A stretch of 64,000 nucleotides of DNA, from contig NC_088796.1 of NCBI RefSeq assembly GCF_011386835.1, forward strand, positions 86,883,968-86,947,967, given 5' to 3'. Made by a program: the position numbers and the translations under genes. The DNA is from Chrysemys picta bellii (Eukaryota; Chordata; Testudines; Emydidae). The notes beneath the pieces were generated by a model that was given only the letters and a program-made list of their open reading frames with translations, made no database searches and was not told the DNA's origin. This document shows positions 48,977 through 60,620 of the stretch, one piece after another. The stretch's first letter is position 1, and every line of letters starts with the position of its first letter.

Positions 48977-50408
48977 TAAAAATACTTACTACCAGATATT
49001 GACTTCAGCGGGAAAACTCCTGGCAGTAAGCACTACTTTCATATGTGTTTGCAAGATCAGGCCCATGATAATCATTTTCCAAAGCAGTTCATTGTAGTAT
49101 CAGAGAATTATAGCTTCAAAGGAAGAATTAGTAGCAGGAGCAGATGAACTCTTAAGAAATAAAGATCAAATAAAAAGATATTGCTTCACCCAATTTGTAT
49201 CTCTAAAGTGTTTTTCTAAGATGCATCAGCAGGTCTTTGAAGAAACACTGTTAAATTTGACCCAAAAAATACATTTGTAAAAACTCATTTTTCTATTAAT
49301 TCTCCATCTCTGACATATATACACCCACACACAGTGGAAACAAAACAAAACAAAAAAGTGACATTTCTCTCCTATTGTGTTTACAACTCAACCACTGAGA
49401 CCCTGTACTAAGGCCTTGGCTACACTTGCGAGTTACAGCGCTGTAAAGCCTCCCCCAGCGCTGTAACTCACTCCCCGTCTACACTGGCAAGGCACTTACA
49501 GCGCTGTATCTCAGTGGCTGCAGCGCTGCATGTACTCCACCTTCCCGAGAGGAATACCGTGTATTGCGCCGCCGCTGCCGCGCTGCGGCGCCAGTGTGGC
49601 TGCCCAATGCACTGTGAATGGCCTCCAGAAGTATTAGGCAGTATCCCACAATGCCTATTCTAGCCACTCTGGTCATCAGTTCAAACTCTACTGCCCTGGC
49701 CTCAGGTAACCAACCATGTGACCCTCCCTTAAAATTCCCCGGGAATTTTAAAAATCCCCTTCCTGTTTGCTCAGCCAGGTGTGGGGTGGAGTGCTATCAG
49801 TGAATCTTTCCAGGTGACCATGCCTCCACGCGCCAAGCGAGCCCCAGCATGGAGCAATGGCGAGTTGCTGGACCTCATCAGTGTTTGGGGGGAGGAAGCT
49901 GTACAGTCCCAGCTGCGCTCCAGCCGTAGGAATTACGATACCTTCAGGAAAGTATCAAAGGACATGATGGAAAGGGGCCATGACCGGGATGCCCTGCAGT
50001 GCAGGATTAAAGTGAAGGAGCTGCGGAGTGCCTACCCCAAAGCCCGTGACGCAAACGGCCGCTCGGGTGCTCCCCCCCGTGACCTGCCGCTTCTACAAAG
50101 AGTTAGATGCGATATTTGGGGTTAACCCCACCTCCACTCCGAGCACAACCATGGACACTTCAGAGCTGGGGTGGGAGGAGGAAGAGGAAAACGGGAGTGA
50201 GGGTGCTGGGGCGGATGGAGACACCCCAGAATCCCTGGAGGCATGCAGCCAGGAGCTCTTCTCGAGTCAGGAGGAAGGTAGCCAGTCGCAGCGGCCGGTA
50301 CTTGGTGGAGGACAAACAGAAGAGCAGGTTCCCTGTAAGCAGGTTTTTTTTCGGGAAGGAATTTTTTCAGTGCGGGCTCTTTGGGAGAGGAGGGTTAGGC
50401 ATGCATGC

Positions 50409-50711
50409 CTAGATGCGAAATAGTGCATTGATGTAGTTTATCACATCGTGGTAATCGGCCTCGGTAATCTCCTCAAATGTCTCATCCAGAACGTGTGCAA
50501 TGTGCTTGCGCAGGTTTATCGGGAGAGCCACCGTGGTCCTTGTCCCAGCCAGGCTAACGTGTCCGTGCCACTGTGACGCACGGGGCGGGGGGGCCATTGC
50601 TGCAGCTTGCCTGTGTGCATATGGGCCGGGGCGGAAGCCCCATTGCAGTAGAAGACCCTCCCTTGCTTCCCAGGTCACCCTCAGCAGCGAGATATTGTCC
50701 AGGACGAACTC
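50409..50711 (-). CDS. Antisense ORF in the Myb-gene intron (unknown)
   Basis: An open frame of about 100 codons on the minus strand, after an acceptor-like ACATTTTCCACAG (AG at 50713-50712) and ending TAG at 50411-50409. It has no ATG at its start and would need an upstream exon. Residues: EFVLDNISLLRVTW, then PGPYAHRQAAAM, SQWHGHV, and ALPINLRKHIAHVLDETFEE, ITEAD. I do not recognise the family. The same order of residues occurs in the second Harbinger family at 56913-57218, in the same intron and orientation, which argues that it is coding. Confidence 0.5.
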   Translation of the reverse strand, partial: EFVLDNISLLRVTWEAREGLLLQWGFRPGPYAHRQAAAMAPPPRASQWHGHVSLAGTRTTVALPINLRKHIAHVLDETFEEITEADYHDVINYINALFRI

Positions 50712-51207
50712 CTGTGGAAAATGTTGAGACAGTGATCAGTGTAGGTGCCCCCTGCAGCTGTTGGCTCTCCCCAAGGCACAGAAACCCAGAGGACAGTACA
50801 GGCCTGAAACAATCAGTCCCCCTTACTCACCATTTTGAGGCTCCCGTGGGTTGTGTGCGCTCTGTTTGGGATGGGAAAATTATGCTATTGTGTAGACCCT
50901 GTGTGTACCCTCCTTAAGTGCGGGGGAAATCATTACTCTGTCTGGTATAAACAATGCTGCCTCTGTTAAATGTTGCATTTTGCCTATACAGCTGCAACAA
51001 CCTTGAAACCTCAGCCGTCCCTCTTATCGCCTGCTCAGAGGCTGCAACGACTCAGGAAGAGACCGCGAAAAACCAAAGAAGACATGCTGCAAGAAGTGAT
51101 GCGGCAATCTATTAAAGAGAATGAAAAAGCACAGAACCGGAGGGAAAGAGAAAGCAGGATCCGCCAGGAAAACGCAGCACACTGGCGGCAAAGCAGAGCA
51201 CCGGCAG

Positions 51208-51583
51208 CAGGGCCGGCTTTAGGCCAATTCCACCAATTCCCCCGAATCGGGCCCCGCGCCTAAGAGGGCCCCACGCCCAGTGGCAGGGTCGCCCAGAGTG
51301 GGGGGCAAGTGACAGAGAATCCCTTCCCTGGCTAGAGGCACCTTTTTAATTTTTACTCACCTGGAGGCACTCCGGGTCTTTGGCGGCACTTTGGCGGTGG
51401 GTCCTTCAGTGCCGCCGAAGACCCGGAGTGAGTGAAGGACCCGCCGCCAAAGACTAGGAGCGCGGCCGGGTGAGTACAAGCCCTGCGTGGTTTTTTTATG
51501 TGGGTTTTTTTTTTTAGTCATCCCTGTCGGGGCCCTGTCGAAACTGTTCGAATTGGGCCCCGCACTTCCTAAAGCCGGCCCTG
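51208..51583. mobile_element. hAT-type short element inside the Harbinger Myb exon
   Basis: Ends CAGGGCCGGCTTTA and TAAAGCCGGCCCTG; ACCGGCAG on both sides (51200-51207, 51584-51591). A central region around 51357-51475 holds an inverted repeat (CACTCCGGGTCTTTGGCGGC against GACCCGGAGTGAGTG). Same family as 38177-38537. Confidence 0.92.
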
Positions 51584-51989
51584 ACCGGCAGCAAAGCACG
51601 GATCTGCTCATAAGCATCCTGGAGCGCCAAGCTGACGCTATCCAGGAGCTCGTAGCCATGCAGAAGGAGCAGTACCGCAAACGCCCCCCCACCCCCACCC
51701 CTTGTCTCAAAACTCTTTCCCTTGTGCCCCACTGTTACCTCCAACCCACTTTCCCCAACTTCCGGGTTCTTCATGCCACCAGCTGCCTCCAACACCTGTA
51801 TCTTCACTACCCAGCCCTGAAAACCACAACCCTTACCCTCTGCACTCAACCCCCATCACCATGCAGTATAGCTATCCTGAAATGGAGCACTCACTGCGCA
51901 GCACACCGGACAGGACATACACGAATCTGTGATTGCACCGTTCCCCACTCCACCCCCTTGCCCTTTCTGATTCCCAAGCAGTTGTGTTT

Positions 51990-52005
51990 CTTTTCAATAA
52001 ATAAA
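51990..52005 (+). promoter_or_regulatory. Polyadenylation signals of the Harbinger Myb gene
   Basis: CAATAAATAAA follows the Myb stop by about 60 bases. On the minus strand, AATAAA-type words (seen as TTTATT near 52055-52075) follow the transposase. The two genes thus converge with separate 3' signals. Confidence 0.55.
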
Positions 52006-52196
52006 TTTTTTTTCCCAATACATTTTTCTTTTCTTTTTGGCTTTGAAAACATTCTTTATTATTTATCTTTATTTACTTTATAAAGTAAAAGATTCCTTAA
52101 CCCAGGAAATAAACAGGCACTGCAAGTCTGCTTAGCAAACACTGATTCCTAAAGATTGGAACTACTGCACTTCACTCCTGTACACGGCACCAGACA

Positions 52197-53443
52197 TCAC
52201 TGCTGGTTTTCAGCCTCAAATTGCTCCCTCAAAGCATCTCTAATCCTTGCAGCCCCGCCCTGGGCCCCTGTAATAGCCCTGCTCTCTGGCTGTGCAAATT
52301 CAACCTCCTGGTGTTCAACCTCGGAGGACCATGCCTGAGTGAAGCTTTCACCCTTCCCTTCAGAAATATTATGGAGGGTACAGCACGCGAATATAACTAC
52401 GGGGATGCTGTGTTCGGCCAAGTCCAGCTTCCCATACAGAGATCACCAGTGGCCCTTTAAACGGCCAAAGGCACACTCCACAGTCATTTGGCACTGGCTC
52501 AGCCTGTAGTTGAACCGTTCCTTGCTGCTGTCAAGGCTCCCTGTGTAGGGTTTCATGAGCCATGGCATTAACGGGTAAGCGGGATCTCCAAGGATCACAA
52601 TGGGCATTTCAACTTCCCCTACTGTGATCTTCCGCTCTGGGAAAAAAGTCCCGGCCTGCAGCTTCCTGAAAGCCAAGTGTTCCGAAAGATGTATGCGTCA
52701 TGCACCTTTCCTGGCCAATCTGTGTTAATGTCAATGAAACGCCTACGGTGATCCACAAGCGCCTGGAGAACCATAGAGAAATACTCCTTCCGATTAATGT
52801 ACTCGGATGCAAGGGGGGGTAGTGCCAAAATAGGAATGTGCGTCCCATCTATCGCCCCTCCACGGTTAGGGAAACCCATTTGTGCAAAGCCATCCACTAT
52901 GTCCTGCACGTTACCCAGAGTCACGGTTCTTCTGAGTAGGATGCGATTAATGGCCTTGCAAACTTGCATCAACAAGATTCCAACGGTCGACTTTCCCACT
53001 CCAAACTGGTTTGCGACCTACCGGTAGCTGTCTGGAGTTGCCAGCTTCCAGATTGCAATAGCCACCTGCTTCTCCACTGGCAGGGCAGCTCTTAATCTCG
53101 TGTGCTTGCGCCGCAGGGTGGGGGTGAGCTCCTCACACAGTCCCATGAAAGTGGCTTTTCTCATCCGAAAGTTCTGCAGCCACTGCTCATCATCCCAGAC
53201 TTCCATGACGATGTGATCCCACCACTCAGTGCTTGTTTCCCGAGCCCAAAAGCAGCATTCCACGGTGCTGAGCATGTCCGTGAATGCCACAAGCAATTTC
53301 GTGTCGTACGCGTTACATGGCTCGATAGCATCGTCCGACTCCTCACTCTCACTGTCACTTTGGATCTTAAGGAATAGTTCGACAGCCAAACGTGACGTGC
53401 TGGCGAGACTCGTCAGCACACGCCTCAGCAGTTTGGGTTCCAT
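52197..53443 (-). pseudogene. HARBI1-like DDE transposase, broken
   Basis: Start ATG at 53443 (MEPKLLRRVLTSLA). The N-terminal part has the helix-turn-helix block LPVEKQVAIAIWKLATPDSY, then QFGVGKSTV. The DDE core shows the first Asp in GAIDGTHIPI, the second in WPGKVHDA and the Glu in TVECAFGRLKG. FACCTLHNI follows, as in HARBI1 proteins. Breaks: a stop (TAG) at 53020-53018 after DSYR, a frameshift near 52680 after IFRN, and a stop (TGA) at 52445-52443 after RLKGHW. All three catalytic residues remain. In active elements this enzyme cuts and pastes the transposon with a 3-bp target duplication. Confidence 0.9.
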
Positions 53444-54271
53444 TTCCCGCAGACAGATCGCGCTGCACAGAAACCGTTGAAAGATGGCGCTAAAGGTGGA
53501 TGGAAACAAAGGGATTTCTGGGATGCGAAGCGATGCATCATGGGGCGTTGGGACAGGACCCAGAATCCCCCGCACCCACACCCCCTTCCTACAACCCACG
53601 GCACCCAAATGGGAAGAGGTGCTCTGTGGGATAGCTGCCCATAATGCACCACTCCCAATGGCGCTGCAATTGCTGCAAATGTGGCCACGACAGTGCGCTG
53701 TCAGTTGTCAGTGTGGACAGACTGCAGCGCTTTCCCTACTCAGCTGTACAAAGACAGGTTTAACTCACAGCGCTGTACAGCTGCAAGTGTAGCCAAAGCC
53801 TTAGATATGAGAACCTGAATGTGAAATTGATTAGAACCTGACCAGAATGTAACATTGTCCATTCTAATTATCCTTGAGAACAATGCAAAAAACAAAGTAA
53901 AAGAAACCCCACAATTCAGTAGTGAAAAATAAGTTTTCAAAATTCATATCTGTAAATAGAGGAAGTTTTTTTTAATTAAAAAAAAAAACCCACCAACAGG
54001 TAATGTTTAACCTGACAGGCTCCTTTAAACATATTTTAATGCTAAATAAATAGGTTTTCTACAAAATTTTATTACCATTTTATTTTTGTCTGAAATCCTA
54101 TTCTAGTTAAACTGTGGATTGAGCTTAGAGTTTTTGGGTACCTAGGTAAGAGTTTTGCATATGTACCTAGGTAAGAGAACAAGATCATCTTTGGAGTGAT
54201 CACTTGCAACTTTTGAACATAATCTTTTGGGAAAAGGACCTTCTGTTGCACTAGTGACTTCTGAATCTTAA

Positions 54272-55011
54272 GTCATGTCTGCACTCCAGACACTGCAGTT
54301 AGTATATCACTTGAGCGCATGCATACTTGGTTTCTTGCATCAGCACTACATGCACTCACCAAGAGTGCTTGTGATGATGCACACTGTGGTACACTGTAGG
54401 TAGATATCCCAGTGTGGAACCTGCCACCATCCAGCATACTGTCTTTTTGGAAACTTTTGGCAATTCATGGTGTGGCAGAAATGAGTAACGCAAGGGGGAC
54501 TGGGAGCAAGGAGTCAACTTGCCAGCATGCAACAGTCTCCATTCCATAATGTCAACTATATCCCATAATTCTTGCACCTGTTTAAAAAAAAAAAGAACCC
54601 AGGAGGCCCTCCTCACTGTCACCATCTCAGAGAGGCACAGAGCCTTCACAGCTCTGTAGTAACAATACCACAGCACAGAAAATCCTGTGCAATTTAAAAG
54701 CAAGTACATTAAAAATTTAAATGAATGGAACAGAACTTAAAGGGAAGAGCATTCATATCCATTTTACCTACACACACAGCAATCATGGCAGTCACACATC
54801 CATGTATGTGAAGCTGTAGTGGTCCTTAATGTCCCCAGGGTGGAGTGATGGGGTAGGGATGTGGCCCGTGATACCATGTAGAATGTTAAGGTGCTGTAAT
54901 GAATTTCACCCTGGACTGCAAAGGGAGGTGAACCTGTGATTGTTGAACCTGCAGGTCCACAAGAGTGTGCAGTTAGCATCTGGCATTGTGGGACAGATGC
55001 TGGAGGACCTT
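54272..55011 (-). mobile_element. Harbinger family 2, truncated inverted copy
   Basis: Read on the minus strand, it matches the right part of the next element: TCAACAATCACAGG, ATGGGATATAGTTGACATTA and GAGACTGTTGCATGCTGGCA correspond to 57795-58255. It begins with the terminus AAGTCATGTCTGCACT and stops where the 55012 element starts. Confidence 0.75.
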
Positions 55012-55168
55012 AGGTCTGCTCTACACTACAAAGTTAGGTCAATATAGTTGTGCATGTATCTAAACTAAGTATATCTCCCACAGATAAAAGTGCCCCATTA
55101 CAGCGACACAGTAGCCTCAGCTCTCTGAGTGGCCTTGATCCATGGTCGATGTACTGAGGTTGACAGTA

Positions 55169-56085
55169 GGGTTACCATATTTGAACTTTCAAAAAAGAGG
55201 ACACTCCGGGGGGGGGGAGTAGCCCCGCCCCGCCCCCTCACCACTCCCTCCCACTTCCCGCCCCCTACAGAACCCCCAACTCATCCAACCCCCCCCTGCT
55301 CCTTGTCCCCTGATCGCCCCCTCCTGGGACCCCTGTCCCTAACCACCCCTGGGACCCCACCCCCTATCTAAGCCTCCCTTGTCCTTGTCCCCGACTGCCC
55401 CCTCCTGAGACCCCCCCACACCCTAACTGCCCCCCTAGGACCCCACTCCCTACCTGTGCCCTGACTGTTCTGACTCCTATCCACACCCCCGCCCCCGCCA
55501 GATCCCCGGGACTCTCATGCCTATCCAACCGCTGCCTGTCCCCTGACTGCCCCACCAAACCTCCAACCCATCTAACCCTCCCTGTCCCCTGACTGCCCCA
55601 ATCCCTCTCCACACCCCTGCCCCCTGACAGCCCCCCCAGAACCCGTGACCCTTCCAACCCCCCACTCCCTGTCCCAACTGCTCTGATCCCTCTCCACACC
55701 CCCGCCCCCTGACAGCCCCGCCATAACTCCCAACTCATCAAAACCTCTCCCTGCTCCCTGACTGCCCCCCGGGACTCCCCTTACCACCATGCCGCTCGAG
55801 CTACGGGCTCCACATGGAGCAGGCTGCCGCGCTACCGTGTGCATAGCCCCTCCCCCACAGAGTGCTGAGGCAGGGGGAGGGGCGGAGGGGCTCTGGCTGC
55901 TGGAGGCCAATGGGAGTGGCTCAAATCGGGCCCAGCCACCCTATCAGCCGCGCCACACTCTGCATGGAGGGGAGGTGGGGGGGAAAATCCCGGACCTTTC
56001 TATCTTCTTATCAATTCCTCCCAGACAGCTATTTAAGGACAAAAAAGCCGGACATGTCCGGGGAAATACGGACGGATGGTAACCC
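55169..56085 (-). mobile_element. TA-flanked TIR element, long GC-rich copy
   Basis: TIRs GGGTTACCAT and ATGGTAACCC, TA on both sides (55167-55168, 56086-56087). The subterminal parts are those of 9963-10409 in opposite orientation (AAAGAGGACACTCC on the left, GCCGGACATGTCCGG on the right). The 900-bp interior consists of CCCCTGACTGCCCC-like C-rich units and differs from the 9963 copy. Confidence 0.85.
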
Positions 56086-56349
56086 TAGTCGACAGCACAA
56101 GTCGAAACGCTGTGTTACCTACACAGACCCTAACAGTCCTCCATCACCTGTCCCATAATGCCCAACACTGACCACTCTGGTCAGTTATGAACTCCACTGT
56201 CCAGGGGTTATGAAGACTAGAAGCACCCACCTTGTCTCCTCCACTTTAAAAGGCCCAAGAGCTCTTAAGATGCCTTTTCCTGATTGTCCAGCTTGGGGAG
56301 CACACCTAGCAGCAATCCATCATTGTGTGCAACTGCTCAGCTGACCATG

Positions 56350-57950
56350 CTGGCTCCAGAAGCACTTTCCTGTCTACTCCAAGGTGATATTGATCTCCTG
56401 GGCCTGCAGGACATCTTCAAGCAGATGCAGGGGATGCAGGAGAAGAGCTACAATAGGGACCCGCAGAAGTGTCATGTGAAAGAAGAGTAACTGCAGCAGG
56501 CAGATCAGAAGGCCAGAGAGGCCAACAGTTGATCTGGTGCTGAGCCACAGGCTTTCCACTTTTACAGAGCGGTGCATGCCATATTTGGAGACGTGAGCAC
56601 CACCCTACTCTCCATCGTGGATACCTCTGAGGATCTCAAGCCACAGGCCCCTGGCACAAAGAGTAAGGACAAGGAGGTGAAGGAAGGATGGACCTGCAAC
56701 TGGAAGAGGCAGACTGTCCAGCTATGCTGCGAGCCAGGACCTGTTTGAGCCTTCACCACAGTTCAGTCAGTCTTGGCAATCAAGCAAGAGTAAGCCCGAT
56801 GTAGGGGAAAAGAACCTCAGGTAAGTGTGTAATTCTATTTCCCATTACAATGATGTACTTATGGTGACCCCAACTTAACAGGTTGCAACTATCGACTTTT
56901 TCATTAATCTACTCATACTAGAAGTAGTGGTTGTATACACATACACACAAAAAAAACACACAAGGAAAGAAGTAGCATTATCTGCTTTTCATTCTGCCTT
57001 TCAGCTGTGGACCAGTTTACGTACACAGGGATGTCCCTTGAATCCTCCTTAGAGATCTTGATGAAACTTTCATGGAGGAACTCTGCAATCCTCTCCCAAA
57101 GGTCTCTAGGGATGGCTGCCTTATTTCTTCCTCTGTGGTAGACATTTTCCCACGCCAGGCAACATTATCTTCAGCAGGCATCATTGCAGTATACAGGCTA
57201 GCAGCATACGGGCCCAGCCTGTGGAAATGGTACTAATATTCAGTGCCATTGCCCTATACTCATACTTGCTCATTTTTATGAAGCTCCCTCCACATTTCCC
57301 TCATTCCTGGCATGCCCTATGACCATGGCTGGAGCTGCGAGGGGCACCATGCACAAGCATTCCCAAACAGAAGTGTCAATAAGCATGTCTTCTTTAAAAC
57401 TTCAGGGGGTAAGGGAAGGGAGTTCTAAATCTTACGTTTAGATTTTTAACTATTTTGACAATGGTACTTCTCTGTGTTTTATCTGCAGAGGCTGCTGTTG
57501 AGGTCTTGAGAGGTTCCCGCTCTACACCTACGGAGGACCTGAGCCAGATAAGGGGGGGGGGGGGAGAGGAAGGGGAAAAAAAAAAAAAGGACCACCTTGG
57601 GATAACATGTTCAATGAGATCCTGTAAGCCAGTACTGCATCAAACTGTGAGCAAAGTGTCTGGAGTGTGAAAATAGCTGGAGGAGAAAAGACTAGACAGG
57701 AGAAAGTCCCAGCAGGAAAAGGAAAGGGAGATGTACCAGGACATAATCGGGTTTGTCTGGCAGCAGACACAGATGCTGAACACTCTTGTGGCTCTACAGG
57801 TTCAACAATCGCAGGCTTGGTTCCCATGGAGAACTCCCTTACTGTACCTCCCTACACCCTCCCTCAACATTCCATGGGGTATCAAGAGCCACATCCCTAC
57901 ACCTACCACTCCACCCCAGGGGAGAGTTAGGACAACCACAGCTTCACATG
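56350..57950 (+). pseudogene. Myb/SANT gene remnant of Harbinger family 2
   Basis: Exon 1 (to 56820) starts MLAPEALSCLLQGDIDLLGL and keeps YNRDPQKCHVK, then FYRAVHAIFGDVSTT and DTSEDLKPQAPGTKS, aligned with the Myb gene at 49820 (CRFYKELDAIFGVNPTSTP) but with stops and an internal gap. Intron 56821-57488 has GTAAGT and TTTTATCTGCAG ends. Exon 2 keeps WQQTQMLNTLVALQVQQSQA, the coiled-coil-like C-terminal part. Clearly dead. Confidence 0.75.
56913..57218 (-). pseudogene. Second copy of the antisense intron ORF
   Basis: Minus strand after CCATTTCCACAG: LGPYAASLYTAMMPAEDN, VAWRGK, then after a frameshift near 57145 NVYHRGRNKAAIPRDLWERI and AEFLHESFIKISKED. GPYA...AM, W-x-G, A-[IL]-P, IA-x-x-L-x-E-x-F-x-x-I and the final D are shared with 50409-50711. 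It sits in the intron of the family 2 Myb gene, as the other does in its own. Confidence 0.55.
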
Positions 57951-58575
57951 CACAGATTTGTGAAAGCCACAGTTGCTGTACATGTAGATAAAATGGACAT
58001 GAATGTTCTTCCACCTGTTAAGTTCTGTTCCATATTCATTTAAGTTTTTAATGTATTTGCTTTTAAAATTACACCAATTTTTCTGTGCACTGGTTTTGTT
58101 ACTGCAGAGCTGTGCAGTCTCCATGCTTCTGTCAGAGATGGCCACGGTAGGAGAGCCTCGGGAGTTTGTAGGACAAAAAGAAAAAAAAAAAAAGCCCAAG
58201 AATTATGGGATATCAATGACATTATGGAATAGAGACTGTTGCATGCTGGCAAGTTGACCCCTTGCTCCCAGGCCAAGTATTCCTATGCACAAGAGTGGCA
58301 GGTTCTATACCAATGTAACTTGTGGGGACTAAAGTTTGGAGGGTAGATATGGCCTCACAGTTGATATAAGTAGTGCAGTGTCTACCCTTATGCTGCATTG
58401 ACCTCAGTACATCAACTAGGGCTTCATGCTGCTCAAGGAGGTGGTGTTTACTACATCACCATAATGGGGCACTTACATTAGTGGGACACAAATTTAAGTG
58501 TAGGCACATGAGCAACTAGGCTGATGCAAGGTGGCTTACATTACAAAGTTACGTCAATGTAGACCAGGTCTTGGT

Positions 58576-60219
58576 ATGGTTTCAAGGTAATGCTAATTTC
58601 AATGCAGTTCTACCAGGGATTAATTTTGGCCATTTGTACTGTGTTCTCAGTTATGTGTACCAACAGTTTTATACAGGGATAAATGCTAGTAAATGGGAAA
58701 AAATACTTTTACACACACACAGCTTCAATTGACATGTTATATTATAAATATAGGGTATTGCTGCAGCAGTCATTTTATTAGGGCCTATATAGTGATAAAG
58801 CAGTAACTTACGAATTGTACTCCAAAGCTTTATAGAGACTCTGCTTTCATTCAATACATGTGAATGCTGATTTTGTTCATATGGTCCTATTATATATGTA
58901 TTTATAACACTTACCACCACCAAAAAATAGGCCCAATCAGCAGCAACAAGGGCAGCCTAATATACAATACCAGAAGCAGCAGTTATTATCCACCATCTCA
59001 AATGAACAACTAATAACCTGGAACTAAGTCCCTTCAGGCTCCATTTATGATATGTACATACTTCTGCTGCAGTGATGACAAAATACTCCATTTTCTCAGG
59101 ACTAATGACCCTTCTATAATATGTACTTGGGGGCTGACACTCCTGTGGAATGATTCGTGTGTCAACAAAGTAACACAGTGCAACCACATTTGGAAAAAGT
59201 TTTATGCCTAATTACGGGCCAGGGATTTCAGCACTTCCTCCCTATAATAGGCCCCTCTGGCGCTCTATCAAAGCTGTGCAGCATGGTTTTGGTTGAGCAC
59301 TTCCCTGCAGCTGGTTTGTTTATTTGGTTTTGGTTTGGCTTTTATAGTATAAGAGGAGCTCAGGATGGAGGTAATGAATATGTGACACTTCACTATGTGG
59401 AAATGAGATACTAGAGACTCATTGGCTCTATTAAGTTTTGTTGGTCCCATGATGTACTAAAGAATAGTCTGCCCTTGTTATAACAAACACCCCCAAAGAC
59501 AGATTTTCACCCCAATACACCTTTCAAAGAGGATTTGAAGCCTAGATACTAGTATGTCCTATAGCTTCCTGACATGGATTTTGACAGTGATGGGTTAATA
59601 TATTTAGCACAAATAAAAAATGATTAATGAAGCTATACTTGGTTGTTTGCACCAATTGTATTAGCTATAGCGTTTGCCTTACTAGAGGTTCCGGCTACAT
59701 TTCACAGAATCATAAGGGCCAACAGGAATTTTTGATTATAAATGAGCAGACAAAAGGGACATGATCTGCCGGTAATCAGCTTGCACTAATCATGCCACAT
59801 GCTTAGAGCACCTGCTCATATGAGCTCTCTGTCTACTAGAAAATCTGACTATAAACTAGCTACCTCATCTGTAAGATAGCTTTGAAAAGTACAGTGTTTA
59901 GCAGAGATGGCTGGGAACTGTTCAACAAAACATTTTTTCATATAGAAAATGCTGATTTGTGAAAAATGAACTTCTGGTGAAAATTATCAGTTCTGATGAC
60001 CCAAAAGGGAATACTGGTCTGAAAGAAACTCCCATGCCTAGTGGTTAGGACACTCACCTGTGGCACCTAACAGCCTAGCCAACTGATTTTGATTACACTT
60101 GTGGTTCAATATTAAAAATGTTCAAGAGACCAAATACCCAAGTTTAGCCCATTTACAGTCTTAAATGAAAGGAATATAGTAGAAAAAGGAGCTATGCATA
60201 CAAGGGAAACGGGGTTTTG
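58576..60219. other. Intergenic, nothing recognised
   Basis: No gene. 59905-60000 has words of the 46302 AT-rich family (TTCAACAAAACATTTTTTCA) and may be an old fragment. Confidence 0.4.
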
Positions 60220-60224
60220 ATGAA

Positions 60225-60620
60225 ATGTCTATAAGGTGGATCAGTGCTGGGTCCAGAACTAGTCAATATTTTTCATTAAAAGACTTAAATAATGGAGTGG
60301 AGAGTATCTTTGTAAAATTTAAGGATGACACCAAGCTCGGAGGGGTTGCAAGTACTTTGAAGGGTATGATTAGAATTCAAGACAACCTTAACAAGTTAGA
60401 AAAATGATCTCAAATCAGCAAGATGAAATTCAACAAACAAGTGCAAAGTACTACACTGATGAAGGGGGAAAAAAAAAATCAAATGCACAACTACAAAATG
60501 GGGAATAACTGGCTTTGGCACAGGAAAATAGGAAGCCTGTTAAAGGCAAGATGTACCAGAACAAAGAAAATGTAAGTTCAGAGGTATCTTCACAGGTAAC
60601 TTTTGCATATTATATTCTAA
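60225..60620 (+). mobile_element. CR1 LINE fragment (RT region)
   Basis: The frame shows KDLNNGVESIFVKFKDDTKL and GGVAS, the CR1 catalytic segment (FKDD here for FADD), then QDNLNKLEK. It stops soon after; the rest is diverged. Confidence 0.75.

Larger units (their letters stand above)
49820..51932 (+). pseudogene. Harbinger Myb/SANT-like DNA-binding protein, broken
   Basis: Start ATG at 49820 (MPPRAKRAPAWSNGELLDLI). The trihelix-type Myb domain has three spaced aromatics (W of AWSN, W of VWGEE, Y of RRNYD) and ALQCRIKVKELRSAY. A frameshift lies in the C run near 50070; the product then continues as TCRFYKELDAIFG and an acidic tail. Intron 50335-50991 has clean ends (GTAAGC / CCTATACAG) in phase. 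Exon 2 is basic and helical (RLRKRPRKTKEDMLQEVM, NRRERESRIRQENA). A hAT element splits it at 51208-51583, with a shifted frame after it. A further frameshift in the C run near 51685 leads to the end SLRSTPDRTYTNL. In Harbinger elements this protein binds DNA and helps bring the transposase into the nucleus. Confidence 0.85.
49412..53800 (+). mobile_element. Harbinger transposon, near full length, inactivated
   Basis: A 4389-bp element with ends GGCCTTGGCTACACTTGC and GCAAGTGTAGCCAAAGCC, flanked by TAA and TTA. Subterminal TTACAGCGCTGTA-like repeats occur at both ends. Inside are a Myb/SANT gene (+), a convergent DDE transposase gene (-) and an antisense frame in the Myb intron. A 376-bp hAT element with its duplication (51208-51591) is inserted. 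Both genes carry frameshifts or stops, so this copy cannot move by itself. Confidence 0.9.
55012..58575 (+). mobile_element. Harbinger family 2, old copy without transposase
   Basis: Ends GGTCTGCTCTACACTACAAA and TTTGTAATGTAAGCC-type (reverse) are inverted over a long stretch, both with AAAGTTA(G/C)GTCAAT and GTGCCCCATTA words. It contains a decayed Myb/SANT gene with one intron and the antisense frame, but no transposase. A TA-flanked element (55169-56085) is inserted near its left end. Confidence 0.7.

Noticed and set aside
55129..55910. Pro-rich and Gly-rich frames of 60-125 codons
   Set aside because: Produced by C-rich repeat units inside the TA-flanked element.
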